Positions 1 to 11,693 of a DNA stretch of 64,000 nt are shown here, piece by piece. The stretch is taken from positions 4,516,001-4,580,000 of the forward strand of contig NZ_CP071090.1 of the NCBI RefSeq assembly GCF_017301735.1, given 5' to 3'. The first letter of the stretch is position 1, and every line of letters begins with the position of its first letter. Source of the DNA: Pyxidicoccus parkwaysis (GTDB taxonomy: Bacteria; Myxococcota; Myxococcia; Myxococcales; Myxococcaceae). A program made the translations under genes and the position numbers. The notes under the pieces are model-generated. The model worked only from the letters and a program-made list of their open reading frames with translations. It had not been told where the DNA came from and did not search any database.

Positions 1-733
1 CGTTGAGGGAGATGGCCAGCTTGACGTCCGTCTCCTGGCCGAAGCGCTCAATCATGGGCACCAGCCCCACCGTGGAGACGGTGATGTGCCGGTGGCTGAA
101 GTTGGGGCCGTCCTCGGACTGGAGGATGGAGAGCGCCGTCTTGAGGTTCTCGAAGTTGTGCAGGGGCTCGCCCATGCCCATGAACACCAGGTTGCTGAGC
201 GGGCGCAGCGTCTCCAGGCCCTCGTTCTTCCGGACCTCGCGGTTGACCGCGTGCACCTGGGCCACGATTTCGCCCGGGGTGAGGTTGCGCTTGAGCCCCA
301 TGGTACCCGTCATGCAGAAGCCGCAGGCCATGGCGCAGCCCACCTGGGTGGACACGCACAGCGTCTTGCGGTCCTCGGCGGGCATGTAGACGGACTCGAT
401 GTAGCGGCCGTCGCGCGTCTTCCACCGGTACTTGATGGTGCCGTCGGTGCTGCGCAGCTCGCAGTCCTTCACCAGCGGGATGATTTCCGCCTTCGTCCGG
501 AGCTTCTCGCGCAGGGCCTTGGACAGGTCCGTCATCTCGTCGAACGAGGTGACGCCGCGCTGGTGAAGCCACTTGTAGATCTGCGGCGCGCGGAAGGAGC
601 GCTCGCCCAGCGTCTCGGTGACGAAGCGGGTGAGCGCCTCCATGGACAGACTGGCCACGTCCACCAGCTTCGCGGGCGCGGGCGCCGGAAGCGGCTCAGT
701 CACGGGCAGGGCGGTAGCGGAGGTCTCTGACAT
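1..733 (-). CDS. rlmN: 23S rRNA (adenine-C2)-methyltransferase RlmN, C-terminus cut by window edge
   Basis: Radical-SAM enzyme that methylates C2 of A2503 in 23S rRNA and A37 of some tRNAs. About 244 codons are visible from ATG at 733; the rest lies left of the window. The N-terminal RlmN accessory region (EALTRFV...RAPQIYKWLHQRG) is followed by the CX3CX2C cluster (CAMACGFC) and by GMGEPLHN and RHITVSTVGLVP, which are family hallmarks. An Ala/Pro-rich leader of about 20 residues precedes the conserved part, so a later start is possible. It reads in the same direction as ndk about 200 bp upstream, with a hairpin between, so it is probably a separate transcript. Confidence 0.93.
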   Translation of the reverse strand, partial: MSETSATALPVTEPLPAPAPAKLVDVASLSMEALTRFVTETLGERSFRAPQIYKWLHQRGVTSFDEMTDLSKALREKLRTKAEIIPLVKDCELRSTDGTIKYRWKTRDGRYIESVYMPAEDRKTLCVSTQVGCAMACGFCMTGTMGLKRNLTPGEIVAQVHAVNREVRKNEGLETLRPLSNLVFMGMGEPLHNFENLKTALSILQSEDGPNFSHRHITVSTVGLVPMIERFGQETDVKLAISLN

Positions 734-906
734 CGTCGTTGGCTGTAAACGGTGGGCCCGGAGGCGTCCCTTCCCACACCTCGGGAGGACAAGTCAAAGG
801 AGCCTACGCTCCCCTACCCGCCTGCTGGACGCTTCGCAACCCGTCTTCAGGAAGAACACCGGCCCGGGCCCAGGCCTTCGCGGGCACTGGACACCGGGCC
901 GGGAAC

Positions 907-931
907 AGCGGCCCCTCGTGAGGGGCCCGCT
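907..931 (-). terminator. Stem-loop just after ndk
   Basis: GCCCCTC and GAGGGGC are separated by 2 nt and extended by AGCGG/CCCGCT with one bulge. It ends 3 bp beyond the ndk stop codon on the minus strand. The T-run after it is weak (CTGTTCCC), so intrinsic termination is plausible but not strong. Confidence 0.5.
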
Positions 932-933
932 GG

Positions 934-1371
934 CTACTTCTGGTACGGGTAGGCCTGGATCTCCGTCTCCCGGAAGAAGTACGCGATTTCAATCTTCGCG
1001 TTCTCCAGGCTGTCGGAGCCGTGCACCGTGTTCTTGTCGATGCTGGTGGCGAAGTCCTTGCGGATGGTGCCGGCGGCGGCCTGGGCCGGGTTGGTGGCGC
1101 CCATGATGTCGCGGTTGCCGAGGACGGCGTTCTCGCCCTCCAGCACCATCAGGACGACGGGGCCGGAGATCATGAACTGCACCAGGTCCTTGAAGAAGGG
1201 CCGGGCCTTGTGGACGGCGTAGAAGCCCTCGGCCTCCTTCTGGGAGAGCTGCTGCAGCCGGATGGCGACCGGCTTCAGACCCTTCTCCTCGAAGCGGCTG
1301 ATGATCTTCCCGATGACGCCCTTCTCCAGACCGTCCGGCTTGATGATGGACAGCGTGCGCTCGATGGCCAT
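934..1371 (-). CDS. ndk: Nucleoside diphosphate kinase
   Basis: Transfers the gamma-phosphate of ATP to other (d)NDPs through a phospho-histidine in the cytosol. The 145 residues match the usual bacterial length. KPDG with Lys11 lies near the N-terminus, and NTVHGSDS contains the catalytic His (H117). The family signature [17 protein letters not shown] is intact. It lies 44 bp downstream of sucD in the same orientation. Succinyl-CoA synthetase makes NTP and Ndk balances the nucleotide pools, so co-transcription as sucC-sucD-ndk is likely. A hairpin follows the stop. Confidence 0.97.
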   Translation of the reverse strand: MAIERTLSIIKPDGLEKGVIGKIISRFEEKGLKPVAIRLQQLSQKEAEGFYAVHKARPFFKDLVQFMISGPVVLMVLEGENAVLGNRDIMGATNPAQAAAGTIRKDFATSIDKNTVHGSDSLENAKIEIAYFFRETEIQAYPYQK

Positions 1372-1415
1372 GTGACTGGCTCCTTGTGCTCGTTGGGGTG
1401 TTTAGCGCTTCGGTT

Positions 1416-2315
<900 letters not shown>

Positions 2316-2351
2316 GGCGTTCCTTCTGGAAAGTGTTGGCGGAGGGCCGGA

Positions 2352-3512
<1,161 letters not shown>

Positions 3513-3874
3513 CGAGGCTCCGGTGGAGACGAGGGAGACGGCCTTGACAGAAGGCGTCAGCGCGGGGCCCTCATTGCGCAGAAACCGACGGATGGCAAGG
3601 CCGTTTGACCCCGACGGAACCGCTCCGTGCGGCCCCGTGCACAGGAGATAATCAGGATTGTCCGCCAGGATGAGCCCGGCTTCACGGCCGTGGGGCCTCC
3701 AGGGACCCAAGGGCCAGGACGTCTACGACAGGCGGACATCCCCGAGATGACTGGAACTCGGGGTGGCCTGGAGGAGACCGGCTGGCGTCACCGGTATGGA
3801 ACATGCGGCCGGGCGTTCGGTGGGAAGGAGGGGCATCCGTCCCCTGCCCCGTCCCCTTCCGGGAGTCCTCGCCC
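3513..3874. other. Divergent intergenic region sucC / S41 peptidase
   Basis: A 362-bp spacer that must contain the leftward sucC promoter and the rightward peptidase promoter. I see no convincing -35/-10 pair, clear palindrome or repeat. Several open frames cross it but they have no ribosome-binding sites or recognisable protein content. Confidence 0.5.
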
Positions 3875-4975
3875 ATGTCCTTCCGTCCGTGGCGGTTGCT
3901 CTGGCTGCTCCTCATCGCCGTGCCGGGCTTTGCCCTCGCGGCGGACGCGCCGAAGGCCCCGGAGGTGCTGGATGCGAAGGAGCGTGGCCGGATCATCGAG
4001 GCCGTCATCGGCCAGGTGAAGGCGCGCTTCTACTCGCCGGAGAAGGCGGCCCTGGCGGAGCGGCTCCTGCGCTCCCGGCTGAAGCGCGGGGACTACGACG
4101 CAATCACCGAGCCCCGGGAGTTGGCCGACATCCTCACCGAGCACCTGGTGATGGACGGCCAGGACGCGCACTTCGTCGTCATCTACAGCGCCCGGCCCGT
4201 GCCCCGGAACCTGCCCCTGCCGTGGGAGCCCGCGCCGCCGGAGGTAGAGGCGTTCCGCGCCTCGCGCGAGGAGCACTGGAAGCGCGTGGCCCTTCGCGAG
4301 GCATTCGGCATCAACCGCGTGGAGCGGCTCGACGGCAACGTGGGCTACCTGCGGCTGACGAGCTTCCCGGAGCCGAAGCATGCGGCGGAGGCGGCGGCCT
4401 CGGCGATGCGGCTGTTGTCCGCCACGGATGCGCTCATCATCGACCTGCGGGGCAACGGCGGCGGTGATGACTCGCTGGTGGCGCTGTACCTGGGCTGGCT
4501 GCTGCCGGAGCGCGTGCACGTGCGGGACACGCTGTGGAAGGGCCGGCCGAAGGAGTCCCTCTACACGCCCGAGGCCCCGGTGGCGGGCCGGTACGGTGAC
4601 AAGGAGGTCTACGTCCTCACGGACGGGGACACGTTCTCCGCGGCGGAGACACTCGCGTATGACCTGCAGGCGCGGAAGCGGGCGCGAGTCGTAGGCGAGA
4701 CGACGCGCGGCGGCGCCAACCCGAGTGTCGCCCTGCCCGCGGACGAGCACTTCGTCGTGGGCGTGCCCATGGGTCAGACGGTGCACGCGGTGACGAAGAC
4801 GAATTGGGAGGGCGTGGGCGTGAAGCCGGATGTCGCGGTGCCAGCAACCGACGCCCTGCGCACCGCGCACGTGGCCGCGCTCACCACCTTGTCGAAGCGC
4901 ACGGACGACCCGATGCAGGTGGAGGAGGTCCGTGAGGCGCTGAAGGCGCTGGGGGCCGACGGCGCGAAGCCGTAA
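3875..4975 (+). CDS. Exported S41-family serine peptidase (tail-specific/IRBP-like)
   Basis: A 366-residue protein starting at ATG 3875 with a clear signal peptide (RPWRLLWLLLIAVPGFALAAD), so it is probably periplasmic. An IRBP/S41 N-terminal helical region (EAVIGQVKARFYSPEKA) is followed by the S41 catalytic domain. DALIIDLRGNGGGDDS is the typical strand-loop. TFSAAETLAYDLQ carries the presumed nucleophile Ser in the SAAE motif, and VVGETTRGGA follows as in the family. No PDZ domain is visible, unlike classic CtpA. The frame is open 24 codons further upstream, but the signal peptide argues for this start. The substrate is unknown. It is convergent with sdhB. Confidence 0.85.
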   Translation: MSFRPWRLLWLLLIAVPGFALAADAPKAPEVLDAKERGRIIEAVIGQVKARFYSPEKAALAERLLRSRLKRGDYDAITEPRELADILTEHLVMDGQDAHFVVIYSARPVPRNLPLPWEPAPPEVEAFRASREEHWKRVALREAFGINRVERLDGNVGYLRLTSFPEPKHAAEAAASAMRLLSATDALIIDLRGNGGGDDSLVALYLGWLLPERVHVRDTLWKGRPKESLYTPEAPVAGRYGDKEVYVLTDGDTFSAAETLAYDLQARKRARVVGETTRGGANPSVALPADEHFVVGVPMGQTVHAVTKTNWEGVGVKPDVAVPATDALRTAHVAALTTLSKRTDDPMQVEEVREALKALGADGAKP

Positions 4976-5079
4976 GCGCCCTCCCCTCTCGACCGTTGCC
5001 CTGGTGCGACTGGAGCACGCGCTGTGTCGGAGCTTCGCTGCTCCAGGCCGCGACGTCTCGCCATCGTCCTGAAATGGCG

Positions 5080-5122
5080 GCGGCCCCGCACGGCGTCTCG
5101 AGGGACGCCAGCACGGGGCCGC
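5080..5122. terminator. Long hairpin between convergent genes
   Basis: Perfect 9-bp outer arms GCGGCCCCG/CGGGGCCGC enclose an inner 6-bp stem GGCGTC/GACGCC. It lies between the ends of the S41 peptidase gene and sdhB and could stop transcription from both sides. T-runs are poor on both strands. Confidence 0.55.
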
Positions 5123-5150
5123 TTCGCTGCGCGGAAGGAACGGCGTCCGA

Positions 5151-5957
5151 CTACCCCGGACCGCCGTGGCTCTTCTGCTCCTCTTCCTTGAAGAAGATGT
5201 CCTTGATCATCAGCTTCGTCACCTCGCGGTTCATCACCGCGATGGACGTGGTGAGCGGAATCTCCTTCGGGCAGACCTTCACGCAGTTCTGCGCCTTGCC
5301 GCAGTCCTGGATGCCGCCCGGGCCCATCAGCGAGCGGACGCGCTCCTCGGACTGCATCTTGCCCGTCGGGTTCATGTTGAACAGGCGGGCCTGGCTGATG
5401 GCCGCCGCGCCGACGAAGTCGTTGCCCTGCGACACCTGCGGGCACGCCTCCAGGCAGCTTCCGCAAGTGATGCACGTGGACAGCACGTACATCACCGACT
5501 GGTCCTTCGGAGACTGACGCGGACCCGGCCCCAGGTTGTGGGTGCCGTCCACCGGAATCCAGCCCTTCACGCGCTTGAGCGCGTTGAACATCCGGTCGCG
5601 GTCCACCGCGAGGTCGCGGACCACGGGGAACTTGCTCATCGGCTCCAGCGTGATCGGCTGCTCCAGCTTGTCGACGAGCGCCGAGCAGGCCATGCGCACG
5701 CGGCCGTTGATGTTCATCGCGCAGCTGCCGCAGACCTCCTCGAGGCACGCGGCGTCCCAGATCACCGGGGCAACCTTCTTGCCCTCCACGGTGACGGGGT
5801 TGCGCTGGATCTCCATCAGGCACGAGATGACGTTGGCGCCCTTCGTATAGGGGACCTTGAACTCATCGAAGTGACCCGGCTTGTTCGGATCATCCTGCCG
5901 CCAGATGCGGAAGGTGATGGTCTTCGTGGTGACGGCGGTTGCCTGTGCAGTGTCCAT
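5151..5957 (-). CDS. sdhB: Succinate dehydrogenase/fumarate reductase iron-sulfur subunit
   Basis: Electron-transfer subunit of respiratory complex II, 268 residues. The N-terminal plant-ferredoxin [2Fe-2S] domain carries CLEEVCGSC and a later Cys (about 71-91). The C-terminal part carries CITCGSCLEACP and CGKAQNCVKVCP for the [4Fe-4S] and [3Fe-4S] clusters. The arrangement resembles the SdhB type of SdhCAB operons, with a longer linker than in E. coli. It lies 80 bp downstream of sdhA. No cytochrome b anchor gene lies next to it (see findings). Confidence 0.95.
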   Translation of the reverse strand: MDTAQATAVTTKTITFRIWRQDDPNKPGHFDEFKVPYTKGANVISCLMEIQRNPVTVEGKKVAPVIWDAACLEEVCGSCAMNINGRVRMACSALVDKLEQPITLEPMSKFPVVRDLAVDRDRMFNALKRVKGWIPVDGTHNLGPGPRQSPKDQSVMYVLSTCITCGSCLEACPQVSQGNDFVGAAAISQARLFNMNPTGKMQSEERVRSLMGPGGIQDCGKAQNCVKVCPKEIPLTTSIAVMNREVTKLMIKDIFFKEEEQKSHGGPG

Positions 5958-6037
5958 GTCGCTCGACCCTTCACTTCCAAGTCAGTTACGGAGGCCCGCC
6001 CTGCTGGCGCGGGCCCACCAGAAGATGAGTGCTCCGC

Positions 6038-7918
6038 TCAGGCGTACCAGCGGGGCTCGGGCTCCAGGACCGGCGTGGGAATCTCCTCGTAGGAGATCTG
6101 CGGGCCCTGCTCGCTGTGCTTCGCGATGGTCGTCTTCGCCCACTTCTCGTGGCGCTTCTTCCACAGCGCCATCCACTCGGGATCCTCGCGCGGGTCCTTC
6201 GACTTCGGCTCCGGCAGCGAGAACTCGGGCTTGTAGTGCGCGCCGCGGCTCTCGTCGCGGAGCAGCGCGCTGGTGGCGATGACCTCGCCCAGCTCCAGCA
6301 TGTTCCAGAGCTGGTTGGTGTACGACAGCGCGCGGTTGGCCACGTTGCCCGTGTCCAGCACGTTGACGTTGTTCCAGCGCGTCTTCAGCTCGCGGATCTT
6401 CTCCACCGTCTTCTTCAGCCGGTCGTTGTACCGGACGACGGTGCAGTTCTCCGTCATGATGTCGCCCAGCTCGCGCGCCAGCGCGTAGGGGTTCTCCGCG
6501 CCGTTCATCTTCTTGATGGTGGCGAACCGGTCCTCCCAGTAGCGCTTCGCGTCCTGGAAGTACTTCTCCGGCATCGCCGCCGCGCTGGTGGCGTTGTTCT
6601 TCGCGAAGGCCGCCATCGCCGGGCCGCCGATCATGCCCGAGTAGATGCAGGACAGGAGCGAGTTGGCGCCCAGGCGGTTCGCGCCGTGGAACGCGTAGTC
6701 CGCCTCACCCGTGGCGTACAGGCCGGGGATGTTGGTGGACTGGTTGATGGGGCTGCCCTCGGCGGGGGTCTGCGTCTTCGGGTCCGCCTCGAAGCGCACG
6801 TACAGGCCGCCCATGGAGTAGTGCATGCCCGGGAAGATGACCATCGGCGTGACGCGCGGGTCGTCTCCCACGAACTTCTCGTAGATCTCCATGACGCCCT
6901 TGATCTTGGCGTCCAGCGTCTTGGCCGGGATGTGCGTGACGTCCAGGTACACGCCGTCCCTGCCACCGATGCCCATGCCCAGGTCGCGGCAGACCATGAA
7001 GATCTCTCGCGTGGCCACGTCGCGGGGCACCAGGTTCTTGTACTTGGGGTACTTCTCCTCCAGGAAGTAGAAGCGCTCGCTCTCCGGGATGTCCCGGGGG
7101 TTGCGCGTGTCGCCCTTCTTCCGGGGCACCCAGACGCGGCCGCCCTCGCCACGCACGGACTCGCTCATCAGGCGCAGCTTGTCCTCACCCGGAATGGAGG
7201 TGGGGTGCACCTGGATGAACTCGCCGTTGGCGTAGATGGCGCCCTCCATGAAGGCGCGGCCGGCGGCGGTGCCGGTGTTGATGATGGAGTTGGTGGAGCG
7301 CCCGAAGACGATGCCCGGGCCACCGGTGGCGAGGCACACGGCCTCGGCCGGGAAGGTGCGGATCTCCATGGTCCGCAGGTCCACGGCCACGCTGCCGATG
7401 ACGCGCCCGCCCTCGTCCTTCACCGTGCCGAGCCACTCCCAGTACTCGTACTTGGTGACCTTGCCCTCGGACTCGTAGCGGCGAACCTGCTCGTCCAGCG
7501 CGTAGAGCAGCTGCTGGCCGGTGGTGGCGCCCGCGAAGGCCGTGCGGTGATGGAGCGTGCCGCCGAAGCGGCGGAAGTCCAGCAGGCCTTCCGGCGTGCG
7601 GTTGAACGTCACGCCCATGCGGTCCAGCAGGTAGATGATGCCGGGGGCCGCGTAGCACATGCCCTTCACGGACGTCTGCTCCGCGAGGAAGTCGCCGCCG
7701 CGCAGCGTGTCCTTCACGTGGATGTCCGGATGGTCACCCTCGCCCTTGGTGTTCACCGCACCGTTGATGCCGCCCTGGGCGCAAACCGAGTGGGAACGTT
7801 TGACCGGGACGAGCGAGAGCACATCCACCTGGTGACCCGCCTCGGCGAGCTTGATCGTCGTCATCAGCCCCGCGAGACCGCCGCCCACCACCGTGAACCG
7901 CGCTGCTGCTGCCATCAT
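6038..7918 (-). CDS. sdhA: Succinate dehydrogenase/fumarate reductase flavoprotein subunit
   Basis: Catalytic FAD subunit of complex II, 626 residues from ATG 7918. A second ATG at 7915 has better spacing from the AAGGAG Shine-Dalgarno. The Rossmann motif VVGGGLAGLMTTIKLAEAG is at the N-terminus. HSVCAQGGING follows, with the His normally joined covalently to FAD. HPTSIPG, RGEGGRVW and a GMHYSMGGLYV stretch belong to the substrate and capping regions. It is followed by sdhB. The frame is open to 8107 but the extra N-terminal 63 residues look like noise. Confidence 0.95.
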   Translation of the reverse strand: MMAAAARFTVVGGGLAGLMTTIKLAEAGHQVDVLSLVPVKRSHSVCAQGGINGAVNTKGEGDHPDIHVKDTLRGGDFLAEQTSVKGMCYAAPGIIYLLDRMGVTFNRTPEGLLDFRRFGGTLHHRTAFAGATTGQQLLYALDEQVRRYESEGKVTKYEYWEWLGTVKDEGGRVIGSVAVDLRTMEIRTFPAEAVCLATGGPGIVFGRSTNSIINTGTAAGRAFMEGAIYANGEFIQVHPTSIPGEDKLRLMSESVRGEGGRVWVPRKKGDTRNPRDIPESERFYFLEEKYPKYKNLVPRDVATREIFMVCRDLGMGIGGRDGVYLDVTHIPAKTLDAKIKGVMEIYEKFVGDDPRVTPMVIFPGMHYSMGGLYVRFEADPKTQTPAEGSPINQSTNIPGLYATGEADYAFHGANRLGANSLLSCIYSGMIGGPAMAAFAKNNATSAAAMPEKYFQDAKRYWEDRFATIKKMNGAENPYALARELGDIMTENCTVVRYNDRLKKTVEKIRELKTRWNNVNVLDTGNVANRALSYTNQLWNMLELGEVIATSALLRDESRGAHYKPEFSLPEPKSKDPREDPEWMALWKKRHEKWAKTTIAKHSEQGPQISYEEIPTPVLEPEPRWYA

Positions 7919-8092
7919 CGTCTCCTTGACTGCCGGATGCCCGACGCTGCCGTCGTGAGCCGGCTCGCCACGTGGCGCGCCAGGGCCCTGACATCCCGTG
8001 CGAGATCTACAGGCTAGATAACTTGGTGAAACTCCGCCGCAACGAACGCGCGGGCCCCGATAAGGCCGCGTCATCCACGGCATCAGGCACAG

Positions 8093-8118
8093 GGCCCGCC
8101 GGAGCAACCCGGCGGGCC
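8093..8118 (-). terminator. Stem-loop after mdh
   Basis: Perfect 10-bp arms GGCCCGCCGG/CCGGCGGGCC with a 6-nt loop, 19 bp past the mdh stop codon. It has no T-tract, so it could act as a terminator or as an mRNA 3' stabiliser between mdh and sdhA. Confidence 0.5.
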
Positions 8119-8137
8119 TCGGGTGCCGTCCAGCGGA

Positions 8138-10414
<2,277 letters not shown>

Positions 10415-10796
10415 GGGCGTGAACTCCTGGAAGGTGTGGCCGTGTAATGAAGAGGCGCGGGATAGTCGAAAACCCGCCCCCTCCCGTCAAGGAGTTTGGC
10501 CGACCACCAAGGTTGCAGGACTTATCGAAGCCAGCGGCGGGGCGCGGACGTCCGTCACATGCACGCAAGTCTCAGGCGCCTATGCGGCAGTGAACGGAAC
10601 GCGGAACGCGCGGAGCAACGGCCCCCGGCACGGCAGGCACTCCGGCGTGCCGCGTCACAAGATGGGCCGTATGGGAATGAAAACCCGGCGCGAGCGCGGA
10701 AGGACTGCTCAGCGTGCGCCGCCACCGACCCGGGCTTCGAGGAACGAAGGACCGCCGCGGCAATCACCGCGGCGGCAGTCACCAGGGCTGCCGGAG
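10415..10796. other. Gap upstream of icd
   Basis: 382 bp between the ATPase-like gene (ends 10797) and icd (starts 10414), both leftward. It holds the hairpin at 10752-10775 and, nearer icd, the presumed icd promoter. The stretch at about 10430-10480 is less GC-rich. I see no convincing gene or promoter consensus. Confidence 0.45.
10752..10775 (-). terminator. Stem-loop after the ATPase-like gene
   Basis: Perfect 9-bp arms CCGCCGCGG/CCGCGGCGG with a 6-nt loop (CAATCA), 21 bp past the stop of the gene ending at 10797. The minus-strand flank has scattered T (GGTCCTTCGTTCC). Confidence 0.5.
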
Positions 10797-11360
10797 CTAC
10801 CAGCTCGCCAGACCGGGAGCGGGAAGCTCAACGGTAACAGTGATACCGGAGCCACTGCCTCGCGCCACATCCAGCGTGCCACCCACGGACTCCACCAACT
10901 CGCGAGCGCGAGCCAGGCGCCGGTGCAGCGGCCCCACCAGCATGGGCGACAGGAAGACGGCCTGTGCCTCGCGCTCCGAGAGCGACGCGCCCGGCGCCAC
11001 CACCTGGAAGCGAGGGCCCACGTCGCCGAAGTCATCCGGCTCGTCCACCGTCAGCCGGACGCCCTGCCCGTTTCCCGCGTCCGCGGCATGCGCCAGGAGG
11101 AGCAGCATCACCTGCTGCATCCGCCGGCTGCTGACGCGCGCGGGGACGGCGTCCTCCGGCAACTCCAGCGCCACTTCCACTCCATGGAGCCGGCGCGTGG
11201 CGCGCAGCAATTCCACCGCCGCGCGCGCCACCTCCGCCACGTCCACCCGCAGGTGGTCCGGAGCGTCCACCAGTTCCAGCGAGGGGCCACGCCCCGTTCC
11301 ACCCTGACGGAATCCCGCTCCGGACTGCGCCCCACCCGTCGTGCTCACCGCAGCACTCAT
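10797..11360 (-). CDS. Degenerate GHKL (histidine-kinase-like) ATPase-domain protein
   Basis: 187 residues resembling only the C-terminal half of a histidine kinase. VSSRRMQQVMLLLLAHAADA lines up with the N-box, but the key Asn is replaced by His. The G1 region reads VVAPGASLSEREAQAVF where kinases have DNGPGIP. The final ARELVESVGGTLDVARGSGSGITVTVELP matches the G2 box and last strand well. There is no phospho-acceptor His domain, receiver or membrane segment. It may bind a partner rather than ATP. It is divergent from the PilZ gene across a 333-bp gap. Function unknown. Confidence 0.7.
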   Translation of the reverse strand: MSAAVSTTGGAQSGAGFRQGGTGRGPSLELVDAPDHLRVDVAEVARAAVELLRATRRLHGVEVALELPEDAVPARVSSRRMQQVMLLLLAHAADAGNGQGVRLTVDEPDDFGDVGPRFQVVAPGASLSEREAQAVFLSPMLVGPLHRRLARARELVESVGGTLDVARGSGSGITVTVELPAPGLASW

Positions 11361-11693
11361 CCCTCACCTCTCCCTCTGACCGACTGCCGTAACTCTAACG
11401 GGCCCCTCTGACGCGCTCCATTTCACCTACGAGAAAGTACGCACTTCGTGCCTGACTTGTGACATTACAGTTGCGCGACAACATGTCCGTGATGTTGTTC
11501 ACTGGCGTGCATCGAAAATCGCGGAACTCGGAAAAGCACCTGTCACCCCCGACCCACGGCCGTACATTCCCGCCAGCCAGAAAACAGCGTGGCTGAATAA
11601 ATTCGGTTTGACTGTTCCACCTGAATCCGTATGATGCGGACCTATAGCGATTCGCCGCCCACCGCAGAACCGCTGGAGCAGGGAGGGACTGTT
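11361..11693. promoter_or_regulatory. Divergent control region with an inverted repeat
   Basis: 333 bp between the ATPase-like gene (leftward) and the PilZ gene (rightward), visibly richer in A/T than its surroundings. It contains a perfect 7-7-7 inverted repeat at 11478-11498 (ACAACAT, 7-nt spacer, ATGTTGT), a size typical of a dimeric regulator site. I cannot assign a promoter consensus. Confidence 0.45.
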
